A stretch of 55,653 bases of DNA from Vicinamibacteria bacterium (lineage in GTDB: Bacteria > Acidobacteriota > Vicinamibacteria > Vicinamibacterales > UBA8438): positions 1 to 55,653 of the forward strand of contig JAJEEA010000020.1 in NCBI GenBank assembly GCA_022821235.1. The letters run 5' to 3'. The notes under the pieces were generated by a model. That model did no database searches, was not told the DNA's origin, and was given only the letters and a program-made list of their open reading frames with translations. Numbering within the stretch: position 1 is the stretch's first letter; each line of letters opens with the position of its first letter. The position numbers and the translations under genes were made by a program. Positions 8,731 through 16,548 of this stretch are shown one piece after another.

Positions 8731-10761
8731 ATGGCGACCGATCCGAACCGCCCTACGACCGACGGCACTACCCTGCGCGTGGCCCTGTGCCAGTGCAACC
8801 TGCCGGTCGGCGATCTCGCGGGGAACCTCGACCGGCTCCGCGACCTGATCGCCCGCGCCTCGGAACGCGGCGCCGACCTGACCGTCTTTCCGGAGCTCTC
8901 CGCCACCGGGTATCCGCCCGAGGACCTGCTGCTGAACCCGCGGTTCACGGCGGCAGCGGCGGACGGGGTGCGCCGCCTCGCGGCGTCGGTGACGGAAACG
9001 GTGGCGGTGGTGGGGCTGCCGGACCTCGCCGGCGACCTCCACAACGCGGCCGCAGTGCTCGCGGGCGGCGAGGTCGCCGCCGTCTACCGGAAGCACTTCC
9101 TGCCGAACTACGCGGTCTTCGACGAGCAGCGGTACTTCGCCCGGGGCGACGCCGCCCTCACCGTCGACCTCGGCGGCGCCCGCGTCGGCGTCACCATCTG
9201 CGAGGACCTGTGGTACCCCGGGGGACCGGGCCGGTGGGCGGCGATCGCCGGCGGCGCGGTGGTGCTCGTCAACCTGTCCGGCTCGCCCTACCACCGCGGC
9301 AAGGGCGTCGAGCGGGAACGGATGCTCGCCCAGCGCGCGGCCGACTACGGCTGCTTCGTGGCCTTCTGCAACGCCGTCGGGGGCCAGGACGAGCTGGTCT
9401 TCGACGGCCACAGCCTCGTCGTCGATCCCGCGGGCAGGGTCGTCGCCCGGGGCGCACAGTTCGAAGAGGACCTGCTCGTCGTCGACATCGACACCGTCTC
9501 GGCCACCCGGCGGCGCCTCCACGACCCAAGGTGGCGGCAGGCCGGCGGGGACCGGGACCGCGTGCGATCGGTGACGATCGAGACTGCGGCTCTGTCGCCC
9601 CACGCGGCGGAGCCGGCCCAGGGCGAACCGCGATTGCGAACGGTCGAGACGGCCCCGCCGCCTCACCCGGCAGGGCCGGCCGTCGGCGCCCGGCCATCGC
9701 GATCGGTCGAGACAGCCCCGCCCTCCCCACCCCCGTCGCCGCCTCTCGGCAAGCCGCGATTGCGAACGGCCGAGACCCCCCCGCCGTCCACTCCGGCGAC
9801 GGACCCGGCCCTCGGCGAACCGCGGTCGCCCCTGGCCGAGGCCGCCGCACCGCGGCCCTCCCCGGCCCCGGCCCCGCGGCTCCGGCCGCTGCTCGGGCCC
9901 GAGGCCGAGGTCTACCGCGCCCTGACCCTCGGCACCGCCGACTACTTCCGCAAGAACCGGTTCCGCCACGCGGTGCTCGGCCTCTCCGGGGGCATCGACT
10001 CCGCCCTCGCCCTCACCGTCGCGGCCGACGCCCTCGGCCCCGGCGCGGTGACCGCGGTCTCGATGCCGTCGCGCTTCACCGCGGCCGAGAACCGGGACGA
10101 CGCGCGGGAGCTGGCGGACCGGCTGGAGGTCGAGCTGCTCGAGCTGCCCATCGCCGAGCTCGCCGGCGCGTACGACCGCGCCCTCGCCGGGCCCTTCGGC
10201 GACGCCCCGCCCGACGTGGCCGAGGAGAACCTGCAGGCGCGCATCCGCGGCAACCTGCTGATGGCCCTCTCGAACAAGTTCGGCTGGCTCGTGCTGACGA
10301 CGGGGAACAAGAGCGAGATGAGCGTCGGCTACGCCACCCTGTACGGCGACATGGCGGGCGGCTTCGCGGTGCTGAAGGACGTGCTGAAAGGGTGGGTGTA
10401 CCGCCTGGCGCGGTGGCGGAACCGCAACGGCGAGGTCATCCCGCAACGCATCATCGACAAGCCGCCGACGGCCGAGCTGCGCGAGAACCAGCTCGACACC
10501 GACAGCCTGCCCCCCTACGACGTCCTCGACGCGGTGCTGGAGGCGTACGTGGAAGAGGACCGCAGCCCCGAGGACATCGCCGGAGCCGGCCTGGACCCCG
10601 CCCTCGTCGACCGCATCGTCGCGATGGTCGACGGCGCCGAGTACAAGCGCCGTCAGGCCCCGCCGGGGGTGCGCATCTCCGTGCGCGCCTTCGGACGCGA
10701 CCGCCGGCTGCCCATCACCAACCGCTACACGCCGCGCTCGAGCGCCGGCGTGCTACCCTGA
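8731..10761 (+). CDS. nadE: Glutamine-dependent NAD+ synthase
   Basis: 676 residues in two domains. Residues ~14-265 form a nitrilase-type glutaminase with the triad Glu55 (FPELSATG), Lys121 (YRKHFLPNY) and Cys157 (TICEDLW), which releases ammonia from glutamine. Residues ~388-670 form the ATP-dependent synthetase with the SGGIDS P-loop at 419-424, which amidates deamido-NAD+ in the last step of NAD+ synthesis. KSEMSVGYATLYGDMAGGF is the usual substrate-binding segment. Between the domains, ~278-385 is a Pro/Ala-rich stretch made largely of repeats and far longer than the short linker normal for the family; it is in frame and both domains are intact, so the enzyme is probably active. A TATGGT hexamer lies 15 nt before the ATG. 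Confidence 0.96.
   Translation: MATDPNRPTTDGTTLRVALCQCNLPVGDLAGNLDRLRDLIARASERGADLTVFPELSATGYPPEDLLLNPRFTAAAADGVRRLAASVTETVAVVGLPDLAGDLHNAAAVLAGGEVAAVYRKHFLPNYAVFDEQRYFARGDAALTVDLGGARVGVTICEDLWYPGGPGRWAAIAGGAVVLVNLSGSPYHRGKGVERERMLAQRAADYGCFVAFCNAVGGQDELVFDGHSLVVDPAGRVVARGAQFEEDLLVVDIDTVSATRRRLHDPRWRQAGGDRDRVRSVTIETAALSPHAAEPAQGEPRLRTVETAPPPHPAGPAVGARPSRSVETAPPSPPPSPPLGKPRLRTAETPPPSTPATDPALGEPRSPLAEAAAPRPSPAPAPRLRPLLGPEAEVYRALTLGTADYFRKNRFRHAVLGLSGGIDSALALTVAADALGPGAVTAVSMPSRFTAAENRDDARELADRLEVELLELPIAELAGAYDRALAGPFGDAPPDVAEENLQARIRGNLLMALSNKFGWLVLTTGNKSEMSVGYATLYGDMAGGFAVLKDVLKGWVYRLARWRNRNGEVIPQRIIDKPPTAELRENQLDTDSLPPYDVLDAVLEAYVEEDRSPEDIAGAGLDPALVDRIVAMVDGAEYKRRQAPPGVRISVRAFGRDRRLPITNRYTPRSSAGVLP
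9559..9790 (+). repeat. Degenerate tandem repeats inside nadE
   Basis: Four related segments recur about every 65 bp near 9559, 9629, 9691 and 9759. They encode variants of R-x-R-(T/S)-(V/A)-E-T-(A/P)-P separated by Pro/Ala-rich spacers (about residues 278-352), expanding the inter-domain linker. Confidence 0.7.
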
Positions 10762-10767
10762 AGATGG

Positions 10768-10965
10768 ATGGAGACAATCACTCCCTGGCTCACGCCGGCT
10801 CTGGTCATCGCGCTCGGCGCATGGCTCCGCTCGGATCTGCAGGGCGTCAACAAGCGTCTCGACCTCGTCAGCAAGGAGATCGGCGACCTTCGCGAGCGGA
10901 TGGCCCGCCTCGAGGGGGCGCTCAAGGGATTCCTCGCCGGTCGGCGTGACCGCGACGCCGCGTAG
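10768..10965 (+). CDS. Small membrane-anchored coiled-coil protein
   Basis: 65 residues: a short hydrophobic N-terminal helix (WLTPALVIALGAWL) followed by a charged amphipathic helix with heptad-like spacing (VNKRLDLVSKEIGDLRERM). The layout resembles small phage XhlA-like and similar membrane proteins, but no family can be assigned. It starts 6 nt after the nadE stop; a TACCCT hexamer at 10754-10759 ends 8 nt before the ATG. Two other proteins of the same design occur in the window (18710-18889 and 44926-45276). Confidence 0.6.
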   Translation: METITPWLTPALVIALGAWLRSDLQGVNKRLDLVSKEIGDLRERMARLEGALKGFLAGRRDRDAA

Positions 10966-11034
10966 CCTGCGGCTCGGCCGCCCAACCCCCTCCGCGAAGA
11001 GCCGCGCCGTTCAGCGGTGCAGATTCCCCGTCCG

Positions 11035-11370
11035 TCAATCGGGTCCGCCCGGCTCCGCCACGGCGATCATCCGGCCCTTCAGCATCCGGCGCACGAAACG
11101 GTCGAGCCGCTCGTCGACCGGCTCGACCCGGTCGCCGAAAGCCGCGCGCATCGCCCGGGCGATCTCGGCCAGCGACGTGCGGCCGTCGCACGCCTTCCAC
11201 ACGAGGGTGCCGACCTCGTCGAGCCGGATCCGGTAGTGGGGGTCGCCGGCGAGCCCCGCGAGCCACCGCCCCGGCCGGCTCGTGCCGAAGCGCGGGCGCA
11301 GGAGGACGCAGCGTCCGTCCTCCTCGCGCCACTCGAGCAGCCGCCGCGGCCGGGCGTCGGCGGAGATCAC
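11035..11370 (-). CDS. PqqD-like (RRE-fold) protein
   Basis: About 111 residues with the PqqD pattern: a beta-rich N-terminal half, then LDEVGTLVWKACDGRTSLAEIARAM, the winged-helix segment shared by PqqD and other peptide-recognition (RRE) domains. PqqD chaperones the PQQ precursor peptide; the same fold binds leader peptides in many RiPP pathways. The GTG start at 11370 overlaps the stop of the OPT transporter gene (11367-11369), so translation is coupled to it. No precursor peptide or radical-SAM enzyme is visible here, so the partner is unknown. Confidence 0.75.
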   Translation of the reverse strand: MISADARPRRLLEWREEDGRCVLLRPRFGTSRPGRWLAGLAGDPHYRIRLDEVGTLVWKACDGRTSLAEIARAMRAAFGDRVEPVDERLDRFVRRMLKGRMIAVAEPGGPD

Positions 11371-13394
11371 GACGGGCGCGCGCCCGGATCCGGCTCGTCC
11401 TCGCCGGCGGCCAGCGGCACGCGGACCAGCAGGTGGTAGAGCAGGCCGAACACCAGGGCGCCGAGCAGGGACTGCAGCCAGGTGGGGAAGCCCGCCGTCT
11501 CGGCGATAGACGGCAGGACCCGACCCACTTCTCCCCCGCCGGCGACCCCCGCCGCCCCCAGAACCATGAACGCCAGGAGCACCGCCATCAGCGCCTCGCC
11601 CGCGATGAAGCCCGACGACAGCAGCACGCCGGTGTTGTTGGCCCGCGTCACCGCCGCCTCGCCCGCGTTGCGGGCGGCGAGGGCGCGCGACAGCAGCCAC
11701 GCGATGATTCCGCCGACGAAGATGGCGGCGGTCGCCGAGAACGGCAGGTACATGCCGACCGCGATCAGCATCGGCGAGGGCGACTGGATGAGGATGAGCC
11801 CGAGGGCGAGGAACATCCCGGCGATGACCAGGGGCCACGCCATCTCGCCGCCGACGATGCCCTCGGCCATCAGCGCCATCAGCCCCGCCTGGGGCGCGGG
11901 CAGGTCGGCGCTGCCGATGGTGTACACCTCGTGCATCGCCATCATCGGCAGGATGAGGACCAGCGCGGCCACGATCACCCCGATGATCTCGCCGACCTCC
12001 ATCTTCCACGGGGTCCCGCCGAGGATGTGGCCGACCTTCAGATCCTGCAGCATGTCGCCGGCGACGCCCGCCGCGCAGCAGACCACCCCGGCGACCCCGA
12101 GGACCCCGAGGATGCCGGCGGGGCCGGTCACCCCCAGCCCCACCATGAGGATCGCCGCGATCAGGAGGGTGCTGAGGGTCAGGCCGCTGATGGGGTTGTT
12201 CGAGCTCCCGAGCAGGCCCACCAGGTACGCCGCCACCGCCGCGAACAGGAAGCCGAGGACCAGCATGACCACGGTGAGGACGAGGGCCCCCGCGATGCTG
12301 CCGCTGAAGAACCAATAGAGCCCGAGCAGGGGCACCGACAGGGCCGCGATCGCGACGCCGATCTTGCCGAAGTCCAGATCGAGGTTCAGCCGGGCCGCCG
12401 TTCCCGCCCCGGTCCGCGCCCGCCGGATGTCGGTCCACGCCCGGCCGATCCCCTCGATGAGGGCCGTCCGCAGGTTGAACAGCGTGTAGAACGCGGCCAC
12501 GATCATCGTCCCCACCGCGAGCGGGCGTATCTGCCGCTGCCACACCTCGTCGGCGAGGGCCGCCAGGGCTTCCCGGTCCGCGTCATCGGCCGCCGCTTCC
12601 GGGTTCAGGAACAGCCCCAGCGGCACCAGCAGCAGCCAGCCGAGCACCGCCCCCGAGAACAACGTCGACGCGATGCGGGGGCCGACGATGAACCCCACCC
12701 CCACGAGGGCCGGCGACGCGGCCGGCGACTGCAGGATGAACCCGCCGGCGTAGCTCACCGGCTGGCCGAGCATCTCGACCGTCGAACGCCCCAGGTTGAC
12801 GAAGGTGGTGGCCGAGTCCCTCACGATCTGGAGGCCGTAGGAGTTCTCGACGAGCTCCCACGCCCCCGCGATGCCCATCGCCTGGAAGACGTACTTGGCC
12901 CCGGTCTGGCGGCCCTGCCCCGCCTTCACCAGCTCGGCCGCGGCCACGCTCTCGGGAAACGGCAGGTCCGCCTCGACGACCATGGTGCGGCGCAGGACGA
13001 TGATGAACAGCACCCCGAGCAGCCCGCCCACGAGCATGATGGCGGTGCTCTCCCAGTAGCGCAGCTCGTCCCAGACCCCGCTGATCACGAAGGCGGGGAT
13101 CGTGAAGATGGCCCCCGCCACGAGGGCCTCGCCGACCGAGGCGGTGGTGCGCGAGATGTTCTCCTCGAGCACCGAGCCCCCGATCCCCCGCAGGGCCGCC
13201 ATCGCCACCACCGCGGCCGGGAACGTCGCGGCGACGGTCAGGCCGGCCCGCATGCCCAGGTAGGCGTTGGCGGCCCCGAGCACGACGGCCATCACGACGC
13301 CGATGAGCACCGCGCGCACGGTCAGCTCGGGCAGATCGGTCTCCTCGGGCACGAACGGCGTGAACCGCGGCGGCGACGGGTCGGATGCGCTCAT
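11367..13394 (-). CDS. OPT-family oligopeptide transporter
   Basis: 675 residues with about 15 hydrophobic segments. The N-terminal part TVRAVLIGVVMAVVLGAANAY, then NAYLGMRAGLTVAATFPAAV and the later conserved DMLQDLKVGHILGGTPW are typical of the bacterial OPT branch. OPT proteins carry out proton-coupled uptake of peptides or metal chelates across the inner membrane. I chose ATG 13394 because a GGGAGA ribosome site lies about 10 nt upstream; an upstream in-frame start would add 27 residues of low complexity. It is co-transcribed with the downstream PqqD-like gene and has a good promoter at 13539-13567. Confidence 0.9.
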   Translation of the reverse strand: MSASDPSPPRFTPFVPEETDLPELTVRAVLIGVVMAVVLGAANAYLGMRAGLTVAATFPAAVVAMAALRGIGGSVLEENISRTTASVGEALVAGAIFTIPAFVISGVWDELRYWESTAIMLVGGLLGVLFIIVLRRTMVVEADLPFPESVAAAELVKAGQGRQTGAKYVFQAMGIAGAWELVENSYGLQIVRDSATTFVNLGRSTVEMLGQPVSYAGGFILQSPAASPALVGVGFIVGPRIASTLFSGAVLGWLLLVPLGLFLNPEAAADDADREALAALADEVWQRQIRPLAVGTMIVAAFYTLFNLRTALIEGIGRAWTDIRRARTGAGTAARLNLDLDFGKIGVAIAALSVPLLGLYWFFSGSIAGALVLTVVMLVLGFLFAAVAAYLVGLLGSSNNPISGLTLSTLLIAAILMVGLGVTGPAGILGVLGVAGVVCCAAGVAGDMLQDLKVGHILGGTPWKMEVGEIIGVIVAALVLILPMMAMHEVYTIGSADLPAPQAGLMALMAEGIVGGEMAWPLVIAGMFLALGLILIQSPSPMLIAVGMYLPFSATAAIFVGGIIAWLLSRALAARNAGEAAVTRANNTGVLLSSGFIAGEALMAVLLAFMVLGAAGVAGGGEVGRVLPSIAETAGFPTWLQSLLGALVFGLLYHLLVRVPLAAGEDEPDPGARPS

Positions 13395-13538
13395 GGCTGC
13401 CTGTTCTCCCCTGACGTCCGTGGCCGGATCGCCGGCGCCCGCACGCGGGCCGGTCCGCCCCGGCGGGATCGGCATCGACTCGGCGGCCGGCCCGGGACGA
13501 CCCGACGACGCCGGCCCCCGAATGCTCCCGTGGCCGCA

Positions 13539-13567
13539 GTTATACGGGCATCCCGTGCGGGACGCAA
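13539..13567 (-). promoter_or_regulatory. Sigma-70-type promoter for the OPT-PqqD operon
   Basis: Minus strand: TTGCGT (13562-13567), a 17-bp spacer, then TATAAC (13539-13544). Transcription would start near 13532, giving a leader of about 138 nt. It is the best-spaced -35/-10 pair I saw in the window. Confidence 0.6.
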
Positions 13568-13750
13568 CCGCCGGCGCGTGCGCGACGGATCTGCTGCGGC
13601 CCCGGCGGCTCCGGCGACTCGGCGTCGGCTCCGGCTTCCAGGCGCGGGGGGCCCGCGCCGATGGCTCGATCGGCCGCGGCTCACTTTCCTGGCGCCGCCG
13701 GTTCGAGCCACGAGGCCTCTCGGCCGCGAGGACGACTCCGACACCGCCCT

Positions 13751-13927
13751 CGTGCCCTCGTCGGGACGCAGTTCGCGATCACCGGCGAGGACACCCGGTT
13801 CTTCCTGAACGGCGCCCTGTTCCTGGATCGTCTCGATGGTCACGACCGGCTTGTCGCGCTCGCCGATGTTGGGCAGGACCTCCTGGGCGAGCGAGAGGGA
13901 GTTCTTCTGGCAATGACGTCTTCAAGC
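13751..13927 (+). pseudogene. Relic of dnaN (DNA polymerase III beta clamp)
   Basis: One plus-strand frame reads LVGTQFAITGEDTRFFLNG at about 13757-13813, followed by ALF; this matches the middle-domain segment of beta clamps (in E. coli, ATQFSMAHQDVRYYLNGMLF). It continues with a disturbed DGH...LVALADV stretch matching the ATDGHRLA motif. There is no start codon, no N-terminal domain and no C-terminal domain, so only about 55 residues survive. It lies between the OPT promoter and metF. An intact dnaN must exist elsewhere. Confidence 0.65.
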
Positions 13928-14009
13928 CCAACGCAGGACGGCCGGCCGCCGGGTCGGCCGCGCGGCCGGATGTGGTACTGTCCCTTCCGCGCAAATCCGA
14001 TTGACCCGC

Positions 14010-14969
14010 ATGACATCGACCGCAGAACGGCGCTCCGCCCCCGGATCGGCGGGCGCCGCCGCCGTCCTCCCCGCCGCCCGGCTCGTCCGCGACATCTACG
14101 CCGAGGAGGGGCGGGCGGGCCGGCCCGTCGTCTCGATCGAGCTCTTCCCGCCCCGGACCCGCGAGGGGCTGGTCAACCTCTTCGAACGGACCCTGCCGGC
14201 GATGCAGGCGCTCCGGCCGCACTTCTACTCGGTGACGTACGGGGCCGGCGGCAGCACCCGGAACAAGACCCTCGACATCGCGGACCGCATACAGCGGGAG
14301 CTCCACGCCACCGCGATGGCCCACCTGACGTGCATCAGCACCCCGCGCCCCGAGATCGAGCGGTACCTGCTGGAGGCGCGGGAGCGCGGCATCCGCAACA
14401 TCCTCGCCCTGCGCGGCGACCCGCCGCAGAACGTGGACGAGCTGGCCGAGCTCGAGAGCGGGTTCGAGTACTCGTACCAACTGGTGACGTTCATCCGGCG
14501 GCTCGGCGGATTCTCCATCGGCACCGCCGGCTTCCCCGAGAGCCACGTCGCGTGCACGGAGGGCAAGCACGTCGACTGGCAGCGGCTCAAGGCCAAGATC
14601 GACGCGGGCGCGGACTTCGTGCTGACCCAGCTCTTCTTCGACAACGACGACTACTTCGCGTTCCGCGACTACCTCGTGGACACGCTGGGGGTCCGGGTGC
14701 CGCTGACGCCGGGCGTGCTGCCGATACTCGGCACCCAGCAGATCAAGCGGTTCACGGCCCTCTGCGGGGCGACCCTGCCCGCACCGCTGCGCGCGAAGCT
14801 GGAGAGGTTCGGCGACGACGCCGAGGCCGTCGCCGACTTCGGCATCGAGTTCGCGACCCGCCAGTGCGAGGCCCTGCTCGACGGGGGGGCGCCGGGCCTC
14901 CACGTCTACTCGCTGAACCGGGCCCGCGCCGTCACCAGCATCGTCGAGAACCTCGGGCTGCGCGGCTGA
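14010..14969 (+). CDS. metF: 5,10-methylenetetrahydrofolate reductase
   Basis: 319 residues, a TIM-barrel flavoprotein that reduces methylene-THF to methyl-THF for methionine synthesis. VSIELFPPRT, HFYSVTYGAGGSTR, AHLTCIS, NILALRGDPPQ, GTAGFPESH and DFVLTQLFFDND follow the family order; the Glu in SIELFPP and the Asp in LRGDPP match catalytic and FAD-contact positions. The start is ATG 14010; an in-frame TTG lies 9 nt upstream. A TACTGT hexamer about 25 nt upstream may be the -10 box. No other methionine genes are adjacent. Confidence 0.96.
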   Translation: MTSTAERRSAPGSAGAAAVLPAARLVRDIYAEEGRAGRPVVSIELFPPRTREGLVNLFERTLPAMQALRPHFYSVTYGAGGSTRNKTLDIADRIQRELHATAMAHLTCISTPRPEIERYLLEARERGIRNILALRGDPPQNVDELAELESGFEYSYQLVTFIRRLGGFSIGTAGFPESHVACTEGKHVDWQRLKAKIDAGADFVLTQLFFDNDDYFAFRDYLVDTLGVRVPLTPGVLPILGTQQIKRFTALCGATLPAPLRAKLERFGDDAEAVADFGIEFATRQCEALLDGGAPGLHVYSLNRARAVTSIVENLGLRG

Positions 14970-15096
14970 GTCGCCGCCCGCCTTCGGTCGTGACCGCGGC
15001 GCTCGACTTGGTGTTCCTCACGATCCGGGGGCCGAACTACGGCGGCGGCGGCCATCCCCGCGTGGAGCGCCTGCCGCGGGCCGTAGCGCCCCGGGG

Positions 15097-15291
15097 TCAG
15101 GAGCGCTCTATCCACTCGACGAACTTCGAGCCGTCGACGGAAGCGTCGACGATCATCACCCGGGTCACCCGGGCGTTCTCGTGGATCAGCGCCTTGGTGG
15201 CGTCGCGGGCCTCCTCGACGGTGGCGTAGCGGTTGAAGAGGATCGGCGAGTTGGCGGCGCCGCCGCGCACGGTGGGAATCAGCTTGAACAT
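15097..15291 (-). CDS. Small conserved-looking hypothetical protein
   Basis: 64 residues, MFKLIPTVRGGAANSPILF at the N-terminus, then an alternating strand-helix pattern ending VDGSKFVEWIERS. Not recognised. The ATG at 15291 follows a TATGAT hexamer (15301-15306, minus strand) by 9 nt, and no Shine-Dalgarno sequence is present. An in-frame GTG upstream would place the promoter inside the gene and is less likely. It lies 60 bp downstream of the DUF3810 gene on the same strand. Confidence 0.6.
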   Translation of the reverse strand: MFKLIPTVRGGAANSPILFNRYATVEEARDATKALIHENARVTRVMIVDASVDGSKFVEWIERS

Positions 15292-15300
15292 GGCGGGGAG

Positions 15301-15306
15301 ATCATA
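15301..15306 (-). promoter_or_regulatory. -10 hexamer TATGAT upstream of the small hypothetical gene
   Basis: Minus-strand TATGAT ends 9 nt before the ATG at 15291, so the leader would be about 2 nt. No -35 consensus is seen. Confidence 0.5.
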
Positions 15307-15351
15307 CCCCGGCCGGAGCGGGGGCCGCGGCACCTCGCGGCGGCTCCTGCG

Positions 15352-16476
15352 TCACTCGGACCCGGACGGTCCTGGGGCATCCGCCTCCGGCCAACGCCGG
15401 CGCCCGAGATCCGTGCCCACGGCGAGCTGCAGGACCTCGCCGTAGCTGCGCACCCCGCCGGCCACCCGGTTCGCCCGGAGGTACCCGTCGTTGAGGCGGC
15501 GGGCGTTCCGCTGGATGACCGGCACGACGCGGCTCGTCCGCGCGCGGATCGCGGCGTAGTCGGCGCGCGGACCCGGACCGAGCTGCGCGCCGAGGGCCTC
15601 CCGAGACGGCTCCGGGACCGCGGCGAGGAGCCGCCCCACGAGATTGAGCCACCCGCTGTACTGCATGCGCTCGTCGCCGGCGAGGCAGGTCAGCCACGCC
15701 AGGAAGTTGGCTTCCGCCTCGTGGGCGTAGCCCGCCACGTGGGCCCACTCGTGCGCGGTGATGAACGGCCGCTCGAACGGCAGCACGGTGTCGTTGACCA
15801 GCACCTGGAGCGAGAACGGGTCGGTCATGCCGTCGATGCCGGCGCGCCGGAAGTACGGGGTCAGCAACGAGCGCCGCGGCACGACGGCGGGGGCGGGGCG
15901 AGACGCGCCCAGCTCGCGCTGCACGCGCTCGAACGCGGGGCCGAGCTCGGCCGGCAGCTCCTCGAGCTGCGGCCACGACCGCGTCTCGACGGCCTCGAAC
16001 AAGCGGTTGAGACGGGTTACGGCGGACGCCGTCAGCTCTTCCAGGACCGCCGGGGTCACCCGGTCTTCCGCGTAGCCGAGCTTCACGGCCAGCGTCTCGC
16101 GCCGGTAGTTCAGGCCCCAGGTGGCGAGAAACACCAGGTATAGCGCGGCGGCGACGACCGCGAGCCGCGCCGCGACGGCGCCGAGTACGCGCAGCCGGCC
16201 CTGCGGCCCCGAGCGCAACAGCCGCCAAGCGGTCCATCCGAGGATGGCCGCCGCGCCGCCGAGCAGCAGCCAGTCGAAGAGCACCAGGGGCGACCGGTTC
16301 GTCGCCGCCGTCACCAGCTGCCGCAGAACGGGATAGACCCCCTGCGAGTACGCGGACTCGACGGCGGCGCGCGAGACCGGCAGCACGGCCATGAGGACCG
16401 CGCCGACGACTAGCGCCGCCGGCAGCCAGCCCGGCCCGCGGCGAACGGGCCCCGGTCGGGATCGACGCCGCGCCAT
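15352..16476 (-). CDS. DUF3810 family membrane protein with zinc-protease-like motif
   Basis: 374 residues. Three N-terminal membrane helices (about 17-38, 64-83, 98-119) precede a large outer domain containing FITAHEWAHVAGYAHEAEANFLAW. The HEWAH resembles the HEXXH zinc-protease motif and the Glu in HEAEANF may be the third ligand, so a membrane metallopeptidase is plausible but unproven. The start is ATG 16476; a TAGGGT hexamer (16483-16488) lies exactly 6 nt upstream and there is no ribosome site. It is divergent from the molybdopterin oxidoreductase gene with 72 bp between starts. Confidence 0.85.
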   Translation of the reverse strand: MARRRSRPGPVRRGPGWLPAALVVGAVLMAVLPVSRAAVESAYSQGVYPVLRQLVTAATNRSPLVLFDWLLLGGAAAILGWTAWRLLRSGPQGRLRVLGAVAARLAVVAAALYLVFLATWGLNYRRETLAVKLGYAEDRVTPAVLEELTASAVTRLNRLFEAVETRSWPQLEELPAELGPAFERVQRELGASRPAPAVVPRRSLLTPYFRRAGIDGMTDPFSLQVLVNDTVLPFERPFITAHEWAHVAGYAHEAEANFLAWLTCLAGDERMQYSGWLNLVGRLLAAVPEPSREALGAQLGPGPRADYAAIRARTSRVVPVIQRNARRLNDGYLRANRVAGGVRSYGEVLQLAVGTDLGRRRWPEADAPGPSGSE

Positions 16477-16482
16477 GTCCGT

Positions 16483-16488
16483 ACCCTA
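16483..16488 (-). promoter_or_regulatory. -10 hexamer TAGGGT, leaderless start of the DUF3810 gene
   Basis: Minus-strand TAGGGT is followed by 6 nt (16477-16482) and the ATG at 16476, the same geometry as at 2425, 16537 and 38626. Confidence 0.5.
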
Positions 16489-16536
16489 CACCAAGCGGAG
16501 CCGGGAGCCGTGCCGTGGGCCGGCGCGGCCCGGTGT

Positions 16537-16542
16537 TACACT
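16537..16542 (+). promoter_or_regulatory. -10 hexamer TACACT, leaderless start of the molybdopterin oxidoreductase gene
   Basis: TACACT is followed by GGCTCG and the ATG at 16549. The 6-nt gap is too short for a leader with a ribosome site. Confidence 0.55.
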
Positions 16543-16548
16543 GGCTCG

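Noticed and set aside
11433-13808. Long plus-strand frame over the OPT transporter
   Set aside because: Antisense to a clear membrane transporter; very rich in His, Asp and Arg, as expected from complementing GC-rich hydrophobic codons.
15892-15896. Treating the DUF3810 protein as a proven zinc protease
   Set aside because: HEWAH resembles HEXXH, but activity in the family is not established as far as I know, so only the motif is reported.
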